NCBI GenBank assembly: GCA_965112735.1
Contig: OZ218958.1
Coordinates: 806,001-870,000 of the forward strand
DNA: 64,000 nt
Direction of reading: 5' to 3'
From: Phaeosaccion multiseriatum
Lineage: Eukaryota > Ochrophyta, other classes
Numbering within the stretch: position 1 is the first letter of the stretch; every line of letters starts with the position of its first letter. Positions 23,201 through 39,188 of the stretch are shown in pieces. The translations under genes and the position numbers were made by a program. The notes beneath the pieces are model-generated. The model was not told where the DNA came from, searched no databases, and was given only the letters and a program-made list of their open reading frames with translations.

Positions 23201-23768
23201 TCTACGTCTTCTCCTCCGCCTATTTTTACTTTTTTGAAAGCAGACCGTTGTGTCTCACCTTTCGTTTGCCATTCCCTCCTCCTCCACCTGTCTGTCACAC
23301 GACCCCCCTCCCCCTCCCCCTTCCCCACCCCTTGACCTTGACAGGCAAGGCCGTACCGCGTCGCTTTTGTACGCACACGAGGACTTGGAGGTGTGTGTGG
23401 GAATCGCGACGGCAAGTTTTGCGGCAGCCACTCTCAGGTAGGTGGTGAAGCATATGGGCAAGCAAGCATATGGGCAGGCGTATGGGCAGGCAGACAGGAA
23501 GGCGCCCAGACAGGCAGGCAGGCAGGCAGGCAGATAGGTAGGCAGACAGAGAGACAGCGATTTTCACCCGCCTCTCCCTCCTCCCAAGACGCGGTCTCTG
23601 ACAAATGACGAATCTTCCCTGTACAACCAACACCCAAACCGCAGGGGGGACGTTTCCCCAGGGGTGTGGTACCCAGAGGAGGCCTTCAGCGAGCCCGAGG
23701 CGAGGCGGAGACTCCTCTCCCAGGCTGTAAGAGGGGCCTTCCTGTGGGAGAGGCAGGGTCCCTCCTGA
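17355..23768 (+). CDS. Plastid-targeted saccharopine-dehydrogenase-like oxidoreductase
   Basis: Fourteen exons: 17355..17721, 18111..18211, 18383..18413, 18800..18910, 19209..19246, 19719..19737, 20310..20360, 20649..20719, 21109..21205, 21471..21490, 22050..22126, 22927..23058, 23345..23437, 23645..23768. Phases join throughout, giving 443 residues. The start is the first ATG; it opens a hydrophobic signal [17 protein letters not shown] followed by FAT, then a basic transit-like stretch. The NAD(P)-binding glycine motif is [13 protein letters not shown]. Other family blocks are [47 protein letters not shown] and ATNAMRVD. The family resembles the NADP-binding part of saccharopine dehydrogenase, but the substrate of these algal and plant plastid forms is not known to me. 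Very short exons (19, 20, 31 and 38 nt) are notable. Confidence 0.88.
17880..18100. repeat. CTGT/CTGC intronic tetranucleotide tract
   Basis: Intron 17722-18110 is mostly CTGCCTGT/CTGTCTGT-type sequence and ends at the acceptor after GCGGCAG. Confidence 0.75.
18665..18775. repeat. CTCCC-rich intronic tract
   Basis: CCTCCCCTCC passing into CCTCCCTCC on the acceptor side of intron 18414-18799. Confidence 0.75.
19738..19970. repeat. GTGA array growing from a 5' splice site
   Basis: The intron begins GTAAGTGAGTGAGTGAG and continues as GTGA/GATT/GCGT tetramers for about 230 bp, so many donor-like GTGAGT words lie in a row after the real donor at 19738. Confidence 0.85.
21206..21330. repeat. TCAGGG/TCACGG hexamer repeats
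   Basis: Imperfect GGTCAGGGTCACGGTCAGGG-type units from the donor side of intron 21206-21470. They resemble the hexamers in the nucleoporin gene. Confidence 0.65.
22205..22900. repeat. AACCC pentanucleotide array
   Basis: Nearly pure CCCAA repeats of about 680 bp fill the intron between exons 22050..22126 and 22927..23058. CCCAT and CCCAG variant units recur in blocks, pointing to higher-order duplication. The long frames on both strands (Asn-Pro-Thr-Gln-Pro or Gly-Leu-Gly-Trp-Val) are artefacts of the repeat. Confidence 0.9.
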
Positions 23769-23824
23769 GAGGGAGGGGAAGCAAGGGCCGGTCTGAGGGA
23801 GGAGGGGCCGTCCGTCCTGAGCTG

Positions 23825-23880
23825 TATGTATATATATATATAATAATGTATATGTATATATATATATATATATGTATAAG
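23825..23880. repeat. TA-rich tract
   Basis: TATATA/TATGTA sequence between the oxidoreductase stop (23768) and the first readable dioxygenase codons. It could hold a promoter for the latter. Confidence 0.6.
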
Positions 23881-24679
23881 CTGTCGCCATTTATAATTTA
23901 TATAACTGACTTACCATATGGGTTGGGAGGAGGCAAGTCCATTCTCCGCACCTTTTGGGACCGAATCGACAACATCTTGGCGTTTCGGCCAGAGTAAGTA
24001 ATCCCCCTTTCGTCGCCATGCCATCATCACTCTCCACCTCCTTGTCCTGCCCCCCCCCCCACCCCTTGTGGTAGCTCCGACCACCCTCACACGGGATATC
24101 CACACACACAACACACCAATGTTAGCCCCCCACCCACTGCCATCCATCCATTGCCATCCCCCTCCCTCCAGGAGCGTCTTCTCGGCGGGCTGCGAGGACG
24201 TCCCGCAGCTTGTGCACTACGAAGAAGGAGGCCGCTTCGACGTACACCACGACTCCACAGCCTTCCACCCCCGCTACCTCACCGCCCTGGCCTATCTCAA
24301 CGACGTGCCCGGAGAGGGAGGCGGGACGTGGTTTCCGCTTGCCAATGGAGGGGAAGCTGTCGATACCGGTGATGGTGGTCAGTAATGTGAGGAAGGGGGG
24401 GAGGGAGGGGGCCAACGAGAAGGTGCAACAGCAGCAGCAGCAGCAGCAGCGGGGGTAGAAGCGAGACGAGGCGAAGGCGGCGTGGTTGTGACGCCCAAGC
24501 TGGGATCGGTGGTGGTGTTTTTCAATCACAAGCCCGCTGGGGGTGTGTGTGTGGATGGCAGTGGAGGGGCTGATGCCGTGTTGGACGCTTCGGCTGTGCA
24601 TGCAGGTTTGCCCCTCGCCGCCGGACAGAGCAAATGGGTCATGAATCTGTGGTGGATTAAATACGAAAGTACCATGTAG
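23872..24679 (+). CDS. 2-oxoglutarate/Fe(II) dioxygenase, prolyl-4-hydroxylase type (N-terminus short)
   Basis: Exons: 23872(?)..23993, 24172..24377, 24450..24679 (TAG 24677-24679), about 185 residues. Family residues are present: HHD for iron (FDVHHDS), the distal His in AVHAGLPLAAGQSKW, and the Lys that binds 2-oxoglutarate. Just before the core is WDRIDNILAFRPE, then VPQLVHYEEGGRFD. Such enzymes hydroxylate prolines in secreted or cytosolic proteins. The usual first 60-100 residues are missing. An ATG at 23872 is in frame but sits in a TA repeat and gives no family match, so an upstream exon may be unseen or the gene may be truncated. The second intron is only 72 nt, and its acceptor lies in a CAG repeat with two possible AGs. 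Confidence 0.7.
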
Positions 24680-24702
24680 ACACAAAAAAAAATGGAGGAG
24701 CG

Positions 24703-24736
<34 letters not shown>

Positions 24737-24898
24737 TCTGTTGCTGTTACCTCTGTCGCCTCTGTTGCTGTTATCTCTGTCGCCCAAGGGCGCCCTCAAC
24801 AACTGCTACAGCCCCCACCCCCACCCCCCCCCGACTCCCGGGGGTGGGAGGGAAGCAAGGCAGATACGTTAGGAGCACCACAAGCAGCTCCAATCCAA

Positions 24899-25006
24899 CC
24901 CTCTATAACCCATTAAGTCAATCAATGCTACCCTCTTTAACCCACCAAGTCAATAAATGCTACCCTCTAGAACCCATTAAGTCAATAAATGCTACCCTCT
25001 AGAACC
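24899..25006. repeat. 32-bp tandem repeat carrying AATAAA
   Basis: Three full units (24899-24930, 24931-24962, 24963-24994) and part of a fourth. Units two and three contain GTCAATAAATGC, a canonical poly(A) signal on the plus strand downstream of the dioxygenase; unit one reads CAATCAATG. Confidence 0.85.
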
Positions 25007-25127
25007 CTGTCTCTGCCTGAGTCCTTGGCCATCGTCACTGCAAAACGGCCGCGCGCACGCACGCACGCGCGCACGCACGCGTCCTTCCTCTTCCCTCTAC
25101 AATGAGAAAAGACGTCCAGCAGCAGCA

Positions 25128-25137
25128 GTTGGTGATA
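25128..25137 (+). repeat. GTTGGTGATA core, intergenic copy
   Basis: Preceded by CCAGCAGCA and followed by CGAGCAGCAGG, so the CAG context is kept although the site is non-coding. Confidence 0.8.
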
Positions 25138-25288
25138 CGAGCAGCAGGAGGGGGGTGGAGGCTCTGCACAGACACTGCACAGCACATTGCCGCATCCCGT
25201 CTTTGTCTATTGACAATCACTCCGTCCGTCCCTCCCTCCCTGCCTCCCTCCCTCGCTCCCTCCCTCCCTCACTCACTCACTCCCTCAC

Positions 25289-27528
25289 TCACTCGCTCCC
25301 CTTCCTCTTGGTTGCACTCCTGAGTGTTCTCCTCCGTGCCGTCACAGGCGTGCTGCTGCGGCCGGACACTCGGCTGCTTGCAGAGGGAGAAGAAGGAGGA
25401 GAAGGAGAAGAAGGAGGGCCTTCTGGTGCCGTCGTTCCGTCCCCTGTCTTGCTGCCGGAGGACGAGGAGGAGGTGGTGCCGGAGAAGGGAAAGCGGAAGG
25501 GCGTGGGCGTGTCCCTTTCATCCATCCGGTCTTCCTCGTCTCGGTACACCACGGGGCACAGCCTACTCTCCATGCCCAAAACCCTCGGTAGCAGAGCACT
25601 GGCGTAGTAGAAAGGGTCGAGGTGCGGTGCCCAGTGTGTCATGGTGGAGAGGACGTAGATGAGGGCGAAGCACAACACCTTTGCATTCGACCGATCGTCG
25701 TCGCCAACTCCATGGCCGAGGAGGGGGAGAAAAGGGCTATTGGGGATGTAGCCCTGTGTGTGTGTGTTCGCGCGTGTGTATTTGTGTGTGTTTTCGTGCG
25801 TGTGTATTTGTGTGTGTGTGTGTGTGTGTTCGCGCGTGTTTATTTGTGTGTGTGTGTGTGTGTGTTTGTGGAAAGAGAAGAGAAGAGGGGGAGAGAGGGG
25901 AGAGAGAAAGAAGGTGAGGTCTGGGTACAGTTGCACTGGGGCGAAGGGGGTATCTGCCGGAAGAGTCGGGAACGAGGGCGGAGACAGAGAGAGGTCCTTG
26001 CTTGCCTCGTGCCATGTGAGTTTGTCAGTGTCCGTGCACACGTGCGTGCGTGCGTACGTGCGTGCGTGCTTACGTGAGGGTTGGTAAGGTAGTAGTAGAC
26101 AACGGTGATGACGAAAGAGGTTTGGAGAGCCAGGGTGGGTCTCCTGAGCACCGGTGGGGTCTGCGTGAAGCCCATTTCCTTGTTGTGGAACTTAAAGGCT
26201 TGCCCGAGAATGCCCCCCCCGCACCCGGCGATGGTACCGCAGCAAAGCGCCAGTACCGCCGAGCCACGAGCCCTAGGGGGGGGGTGGGGAGGTGAGGGGA
26301 ACAACAGCAACACCACAGAACGGCAACGGAAAAAAGGAGAGAATGGGAGATTGAGGAGAAGGACTTGACCTTCGTTTAGGCGGCACCGCAGCAGCCATCC
26401 TTGCCTGCCTGTTCCAACTTTATCCACCTCTTACTCTCAGAAAAAGCTCACACGAGCAGGCGACCAAGCAAGGAAGAGAAAAGAAGGAACAGAAACGCGA
26501 ACAACAGCCATCCATCCGCAAAACCCCCCTACTTCAGTAGTGCTAGACAGCCCCAAAACAGATTAAGACCATGCCCATGAAGAAAACAACTGCCGTTTGC
26601 TGTGTGTTGTGCTGTGTTGTGCTGTGGAGTGTGGCGTCTCTCTTTTAACTCACTCTTGGTGCAGTGCATCGACGGCCTTGTCCACGCCCCAAGAAGTGAT
26701 CGCGTGGGTCAAGGACGCCCAATTAATGGCCTCCATCACGTACACCACAGCAGGCTGTTTGAGCATCACTTGTCGGAACCACAAGTCCGCCGGGCAGTAG
26801 AAGGTCAGCCACCAGGCGGTCAGCATGGCTGGAAAGGCGGTCTTGCTGATGAGCCAGGAAGGGGGCTGGCCGAGCAGAAGCGCAACGCAGGTGGTGCCAC
26901 CTGTGGTGTGGACAACAGACAGACAACGAGGGAACGAGAGGTGGTGGTTGCTGTTCTGGTGTCTGTCTCAGCATTTGGACAAAGACTGACACACATGCAT
27001 GATGAAATGGAGGAGAGAGGGAGCAGGCCTGCATTGATGGGTAGGCATGTACGCACCGAAGCGGAGCAAAGTACATGCGAAGAGAGACTCGAGTGAGCCT
27101 TTGGGGAAGTGCGCTGTCAATCGATACGCGCTGCACGTGAGCAGGGATCCACCGAGGTCGAGGAAGGAGACGGGGGGGACCCAGGCACCCAAGGAGCCCT
27201 GAGAGAGAGAGAGAGAGGGGTGGGGGGTGGGGGGTGGGGGGGGGGGGGTGGGGGGAGGGGGATTTATTTGGCCCATTAGGCCATTGGGGAAGATAGCAGA
27301 CTTCCTGAGCGTGTGAAGGGCATGTAGGAAGCTGGCCGGGACGCTATTGAGAGCACCGCTGAAGCTTCCTGGTATGTAGTGTACGTGAAGACTTACAGGA
27401 ATGTAGACTGTCATGGACTCAACGTGGACGAGCGCTCTTGTCGCATCCTCCCATAGGAAGAAGAGTAAGACGATCCCCCCTGCACTGAACGCCATGCCCA
27501 CATTCATCCACGTTTCGCGCTGGTCCAT
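25289..27528 (-). CDS. TRIC-like monovalent cation channel
   Basis: Exons (complement, in order): 27528..27397, 27198..27057, 26900..26654, 26272..26074, 25753..25289. Phases join to 394 residues. Hydrophobic segments alternate with short loops through about residue 260. The segment CTLLRFGGGT, then LLGQPPSWL, fits the glycine-rich central helix of TMEM38/TRIC channels. It is followed by [11 protein letters not shown] and a second glycine-rich helix ([15 protein letters not shown]), as in the inverted repeat of that fold. TRIC channels carry K+ counter-ions across the ER or other internal membranes during Ca2+ release. The last 90 residues are a Ser/Pro-rich cytosolic tail not found in core TRICs. 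The start is the ATG at 27528, and the first donor is a strong GTAAGT. The family call rests on motif resemblance and topology. Confidence 0.68.
25760..25872. repeat. GTGT/GTTCGCGC repeat
   Basis: Intronic repeat of the TRIC-like gene. On the coding strand it reads CACACA just upstream of the last acceptor. Confidence 0.75.
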
Positions 27529-27645
27529 CTTTATCCACTGTGGAGATTTTCGGGCGTTTGTTTTGAATTTGAGGAAGTGGGCGTGTTGGAGGTCCGACTC
27601 ACAGAAACGTACAGAATGTGGGGACAAAGATCGGCGAGAGGGAAA
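27529..27645. promoter_or_regulatory. 117-bp divergent promoter region (TRIC-like / helicase)
   Basis: The two start codons, 27528 (-) and 27646 (+), are only 117 bp apart, so both promoters and 5' UTRs must overlap or be shared. An in-frame upstream ATG of the helicase at 27616 would shrink it further. The regulatory role is inferred from spacing. Confidence 0.55.
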
Positions 27646-32664
<5,019 letters not shown>

Positions 32665-32761
32665 TACCAATTGAATCAGTCAATGGATGGCAATGGATGG
32701 ATGGAAATAGGACCATTTCAAGAGAGTTTTGGAGTCCCTTTAGGTTAAAAAGGCTTTATCT

Positions 32762-32860
32762 TCTTCAGGGACATCGGCACCGAGAAAACGGCAATCAAGA
32801 TCACCTTCGATGACTCCGACTGAACCAATTGAATCAGTCGATGGACGGCAATGGATGGAT
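32762..32860 (+). pseudogene. Tandem duplicate of the helicase 3' end
   Basis: About 100 bp repeat the helicase's final codons and following sequence (copy one 32601-32701). The duplicate reads [18 protein letters not shown], then a stop at 32821-32823, and also shares the CCAATTGAATCAGTC sequence after the stop. Differences include silent changes (TTT/TTC, TCG/TCC), which suggests it stayed coding for a while. CTTCTTCAG before it could act as an acceptor. Confidence 0.75.
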
Positions 32861-33439
32861 GGATGGATGGATGGATAGATGGCAATGGATGGATTGATGG
32901 AAGTGTGACTGAATGAATCGGTCAAATAGGTGTATGGATGGAGGTCATTCTTCGTCAAGTATGCGCTGCTTTGGCTTTGGCTAGCTTTGTTGGGGAGGAG
33001 GAGGATGATGATGATGCGGACTGTGGATTAGTGTAGTGTAATCTGAGAGGAAAGTCTCGGAGGAGGAGGAGGAGGAGGAGGAGGAGGAGGAGGAGGAGGA
33101 GCAGCAGCAGCAGCAGCAGCCGCAACAGCAGCAGCAGGAACGAGAGCAGCAGCAGCAGGAGGAGGAGGAGTGAGGGAGGCGTGGAGGATTTTAAAGCTCC
33201 CCATCTTCCTGCTACACTCCTTCCTTGACAAGGAAAAGCACCCCCAAGCCGAACGATAGAATGGTTGACAATTGTGTTTTGTGGATACGTATCTTGGTGT
33301 ATCTTTCCCCTTACCCATACAAAAGGTCCCTTCACTGTAACTAAGCACGCCAAAACTACATACATTGTTCGAAATTCGTCTCTGCTGCTGCCCCCCGCCT
33401 TCACCCCTTGCCCGGGAAAGAGCAAAGGCAAGGTGGGGT

Positions 33440-33506
33440 CCACTGGCGAGTCACTGGCGACTCACTGGCGAGTCACTGGCGAGTCACTGGCGAGTCACTG
33501 GCGAGT
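33440..33506. repeat. 11-bp tandem repeat (CACTGGCGAGT)
   Basis: Six units, one with GACT for GAGT, in the convergent intergenic region. Confidence 0.9.
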
Positions 33507-33744
33507 GGCATGTTCCTCAACGCGCACGCAAGCACCACGCCCGCACGCACGTGCTGAGTGTTTCTGCTGATTGATTCATGGCGATCCTCTATACCCTTTT
33601 AACCCCCCCCCCCCCCTCCTCCTCTTCCCCTCCCTACGATACCACGCCCATAACAGAGACCAGACCATGATAATGAACCAAGGTGATGTCAGATCCCTCA
33701 AAATCGATGTCGATATATCGATAGTATACATCTGATACATCGAT

Positions 33745-36126
33745 TTAGAGCTCTACAATGTGTATCTGCTCCTTCTCCCCCAGCACCTTATTCGCACTCT
33801 CAAAAGCGCTCTTGCTTCCTATGGTGGCAGTGCCCTTGTCCTTCATGCCGGCCAGACGATCGCCAAACTCATTGAAATCCTTCACCGTGGTGGCCAGCAC
33901 CTCCTCCCGGACACGCATTCTGTCCTCCGCTCTCTGACCCATCAGGTGCTGTCGAAGCGACACAAAGCCCTTCTGATCGGGCGACATGGGTGAATCCAAG
34001 TCACCCACCGTGCCGATGATGTTGCTATCAAGCTCCTCTTGAGACATCTTCAGGCCCTGCAGGTACGTCGCGGTGGCGTCGTACGCATCCAGCGTCTTCT
34101 CCAGGTTAGGATCGCGGTAGGAGAGGAAGCTCATAATGCCCGTCAATCCGCTGAAACGGCAAAAGGCTCCGTAGGCGCCGCCGATGACGCGCACATTGTC
34201 CCACAAGAATCCGGTGCGCAGAGCCCTTCCCACCACGGCTGTGGAGGCGGGAACCTTCTCGTCCACGTCGTAGATACGACCACCGCTACCCACGTAATTG
34301 ACCTGCGTCTGGACGGCGAAGCCCTCGTTCTTCACCTCGTTGAGCTTTGCTACTTCGGCCCAGGTGGGTACGGCGATGGCAGTCTCTTGGACCTTTGCGG
34401 AGGAAGAGACGTCGCCCACACGCCCGACAAAGTCCTCTACAGAGGTTTGGGCGGCACTCAGGACGCTCTCGTCTCCGGTCATGTTGATGATGAAGTTTTC
34501 CTTCTTGAGAAGGGTGGCACGCATCTTCTCCAGCCGCGCCAGAAGGGTGGGCCAGTCCTGTGAGTATCGTTACGTAAGAGTGGATAAGTGTAGCGGGGAG
34601 GGGATGGGAGGGGAGGGGGCAGACGGATATGAGTTTGAGTTCGATGCAAGGGAGAGAGGGGGGGGGGGGTGGGAGTAAGAGGGAGAGGGAGAGGGGTGAG
34701 AGGTGACAAGAACACATCCCAAAACCCACTTTTCATCAATCAGACATCACCTAAACTCTGTTAGCACTCACATTCTCTGCGGTGTGGAGCAAGTCCTTGA
34801 CCGTCTGAATGTGGCTGACGCCGCCCGCAATCTCTCCCATGTACCCCTCCAGAGTGTAGCGAGACTCGAGGCGGCTGCTGGCGAAGCTGTGCCCCGCGCT
34901 GGCCACGCTCGCGTCCATCTGCGCCTTTGAATCCTTGAGCATCTCCACCACTCGCTGTTGGCTATCCAGGTTGGCATCTGTGATGACGTCGTGCATGAGC
35001 CCAAACAGCTCGCCGGCGTTGTCGGACACTGCCTTCCCGCGCACAAAGAGATAGGAGATGAGGGAGGTGGGGTCCACCACCTTACCCCCATTGTACTTTT
35101 GGGTCGTGATGGAGCTGGCAGAGATGCCTCCCGTACGGGCGCCGATCTTGCGCGTCAGCTGCACTCGGTCCATGGTACTCGTACCCGTCTCCAGCAGCAT
35201 GTTTGAGAGCAGCCCCACCAGAGGAAAGTCCTCAATGGGAAGACCCGTCAGGCTCACACCCACATCGGCATACAGGATACCACTCGTGGTCATGGGGTGT
35301 GTCACCACTTCCACCCCGTCCACCATGGTCGTCTCAATGGGAATCTCCTTTCCCTTCTTCTCCAAATCGCCCACACTGAGACTGGGGAGTGTCGCCCTCG
35401 CCTCGGGGGAGTCCTCCTTTGCCTGTGCCTGCTTGAGCTCCTTGGTGCTCTCGATGATCTCGAACACCTGCTCCTCGCTCAGCTTGCTCTTGATGCCCTC
35501 CAACTTGCTCTTCTCCGCCTCCTCGATGGCCTCCCCCATCCCCGTATCAGGGACCATCTCCACAGACACGCGGTGCTTGTTGTTGACAAGCAAATCTCGC
35601 ACCATGTCAGTGAAAATTGGCTTCCCCTCGGCCAGCTCTGCCTTCATCTGGCGCAGAGGTTCCTCAAACTTGAGTCCCTCGGTGGGGTTTCCGTCGTACA
35701 CCCACTTGCTCATGGCCCCAAGCATGTAGCTAAGCCCCCTCGGGAAAGAGCCCGTGTTGAACTCGCGCAAGGAGAACTCCATCGAGTTGATGCACGCGTC
35801 AATGGCATCCTGGTTAGAGGAGTATGGGGAGTGAGGCATGCAGGCATATGGGGAGGAAGGGAGGGGCATCAGGCGAGAGGGTGGGGGGAGGGAGGGACCG
35901 AGACGGGGGGGGGGAGGGCGTTTAGACACTCAGGCTCAGAAAGAGAAGGGAGGCACACATGTGGGAAGGAAAGAAGGGAAGGAAGAACAGCGTGCTTTTC
36001 CTGACTCCCCGACCGCACACGCCAACGCAAAAACACACACACACACCCGCACAGCCACACATATACACCCACACACACGCACCCACCACCCACCCACACA
36101 CACACACACACCCCACAAGCACCCAT

Positions 36127-36163
<37 letters not shown>

Positions 36164-39138
36164 GCACTTGTTGTCCACGTATCGTACCTGCTCGAAGCCG
36201 TCCTCGAGCACCTTGTTGAGCGTGTCGAAGATGAGCTTCTCCACCTTGGGCACGTCAGCGGGGGCCACGCCCTTCAGGCCCATGCTGAATGTCGCCTGGT
36301 AAGAGAAGCACAGAAGGGGGGGTATCAGGAGGATTAAGAAAGGATTAGATGGGGAGGGGTATCGTAGATGGGTTGGGCGTGTGTGGGTAGGAAGGGTACT
36401 TATGGCTACTTTGGGTGGCGGTTACGGAAGGTTTTGAAGGGTGGGGTTGAAGGTGGCCGACAAGTTCACATGGGAGGGAGAGTTGGATGTGTAGGGGTAA
36501 TAGGAGGGGTAGAGTAAGGGGTAGGGTAAGCATACGTATGGCTACCAAGGGTGGCGGTTACGTAAGGTTATGGTGATAGCTGAAGGTCCTCAAGTACACA
36601 GCAAAACAAACACGCAAGCTTACATACACTATTTACATGAGGTTGTCATACACACTCTTACTTAAGGTATCGCACCTGCAGCAGCTCGTCGCTGAGACCT
36701 CCTCCGATGACGCTCTGCCCCAGCCCGCTCTCCGTGAGGGCCTTGGACAGCACCGCGGCGTTGTTGCCCACCAGGAGATCGTCCACGATGTTCAGCACCA
36801 GGGAGTCACGCACAGAGAGCGGCTTGTCGTTGACCAGCCAGTTCACACTGAGCATGTGCTTGTCGGCGCTCTCCTGTGGGTTGGTAGGTTAGGCAGTTGG
36901 TCATTCATTTGATGAAAGGACGTTGCGGGCACAGAAAAAAATGAGAAAGGTTCTGCCCCTCCTCCTCCTCCTCCTCCTCCTCCTCCTCCTCGGCTTTATT
37001 CTCGTCCTCACCTCGTTGGCGGGGAACTTCTCCGTGTATGACCAGGGCTCGTCGACCTTCTTTTGCCACTGCACCTTGGTGGTGGCCTTGTCCACAGAGC
37101 CCTCGAACTGATTCAAGTACTCCTCAAGCAGCTCCAGGCGCTGCGTGTGTGTGTGTGTGTGTGCGTGGCACAAAGAGAGAGAGAGAACGCAAGACGTAAG
37201 ATATGATTACGTAAGTCATTATAGTCTCAGTATGACCCAACCTACGGCGCGCCCCTTCTCCCCTCTCCTCTCCCCTGCCGTCCACCTCCCCCCCCCCCCC
37301 CCCTTCCCTTGTACCACCCCACTCTCTCTCCCTTTGAATCGCACCACCTCAGCTGCCATCCCCACCCATTTCCCTCTCCCCTGCCACTGCTACTCCTCCC
37401 CTCCCCTCCCCGAACTACCTCCCTCCCTCCCTCCCTCCCTCCCTCCCGAAGTACCTCACCTTGGTCGGGTCGTCGTCCCCGTAGAAGTACACCCTCGCGT
37501 TGCCGGGGTGGTAATACTTGGCGTGGAAGCCCTGCGGCGGGGACGAAAGGAGGGGGGGTGAGATAGGAGGCAGGAAGGATGGATGAGAGGAGAGGGGAAG
37601 GGAAAGGGAAGAACGAGGAGAGAGAGAGAGAGAAAATTTATTTCTCAATTTGCTACTGTACTGGACTTGCCTTGAAGTAGTCAAAGGTGAGGTCGGGAAT
37701 GGCCAGGGGGTCTCCTCCGCTGTCCACTCCGTACGTGTTGTCGGGGAAGAGAGCCTGCTGACAGGCACGGTTGTGTCTGCTGTCGGGGGAGGAGTAAACA
37801 CCCTTCATCTCGTTGAACACCACTCCCTTATACGTGAGTGGCTCCTCGGGGTTCTGAGGTAGGTTGTGGGGGTGCAATGAATGAGGGAGGGAGGGAGGGA
37901 GGGAGGGAGGGAGGGAAGGAGGGAGGGAAGGAGGGGAAGCGGGTGAGCTCCAGAGCATTCGACGGTGTGCACGCCGTGATAAATTGAGAAATAATTTGTC
38001 GTTACTTGTACAGCTGACTTACCTCAAGCTCGTAATGCCAGCCCTCCTGCTGAATGACTTGAGGGTCCTTGACGGCCCTGGGGAAGAAAACAGCGTCGAG
38101 GTACACGCTCATGAGGTTGTAGAAGTCCTGTGTATTTTGGCTGGCAACAGGGTAGCACGTCCTGTTGGGAAGGGGGCGAGGGGAGGAGGTGGAGCAGGAG
38201 GCGGCGGAGAGGGAGGGATGGAGAGAGGGAGGAACAGAGAAAAGGGCAGAGAAGGGTGGAGAGGGAGAGATGGGAGAGATGGGAGAGAGAGAGAGGCAAG
38301 GGCACGAGCAGGGGGGAAACGGGTATGGCGTAAGGAAAGCACGATGGTAAGTGCTGCAAAGGAAGGTTGGAACGAAGCCCCTCTGTCGCTCTTGTCTCAA
38401 ACTGTGTTTGCCTTTTTCTTTCCCCAGCCCTCCCCTCCCCTCCATACAGTAAGTCAATAACCCACAATAACCCCCTCCCCCCTCTGTACCTATCGGGGTA
38501 GGTGAAAGCGTTGAGGAAGGTCTGCAGCGACCCCTTGAGCAGGTCCACAAAGGGCTCCTTGACGGGATACTTCTTCGAGCCGCATAGGACGGAGTGCTCG
38601 AGCACATGGGGCACGCCGGTGCTGTCCTCGGGGGGGGTGCGGAAAGTCACCCCAAACACCTGTATAGAGAGAGATGGAAAGGTTGGTAGGCAGGTAGGTA
38701 CATAGGTAGGTAGGTAGGTAGGTAGGTAGGTAGGCAGGTAGGTGGGTAGGTAGGCAGATGGGTAGGCAGGTGGGCAGGTGGGTAGGTAGGAACGTAGGTA
38801 GGTGGGTAGGCAGGTAGGCAGACAAGTTGCCAGGCAGGGAGGTAGGCAGGTAGGTGGGTAGGCAGGTAAGCAAGTAGGGGAATGTTAGGAAGAGAATTCA
38901 TAGACACACCACCCACCCACCCACCCATCCCCTTTCCTTTCCCCACCAACCTTGTTATCGTCCTCAGCCTGCACGGACAGAATCTCTGCCCCTGTCTTCT
39001 TATGCCTGAGAGGAAGGGAGGCCAATACAATACGGACAGGAGGAGAAGGTAAGAAGAAGCAAAGTTAAGTGAAAAAGAACGTGTACACGGATGGCTCCCA
39101 AACTGAGTAAACACGCGCCCGCCCACCCAGACACACAC

Positions 39139-39188
<50 letters not shown>

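Larger units (their letters stand above)
24680..25288. other. Convergent intergenic region with polyadenylation-signal repeats
   Basis: This lies between the dioxygenase (+) and the TRIC-like gene (-). It holds a CTG run at about 24708-24736, three 32-bp repeats, a GCAC/CGCG-rich stretch near 25050-25080, a core-motif copy at 25128 and a CCTC tract at about 25225-25300. No gene was seen. Confidence 0.6.
32665..33744. other. Convergent intergenic region with gene-tail duplicate and short repeats
   Basis: This lies between the helicase (+) and PreP (-) stops. It contains a second copy of the helicase 3' end (about 32762-32860), GGAT repeats (32850-32895), a GGA then GCA triplet block (33058-33170), an 11-bp tandem repeat (33440-33506) and an ATCGAT-rich AT stretch (33700-33735). 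No other gene was seen. Confidence 0.6.

Noticed and set aside
27369-27396. A second 28-nt GTAAGT...CCAG intron candidate in the TRIC-like gene
   Set aside because: Removing it shifts the frame and soon meets a stop. The same donor joined to the acceptor at 27199 gives a consistent protein.
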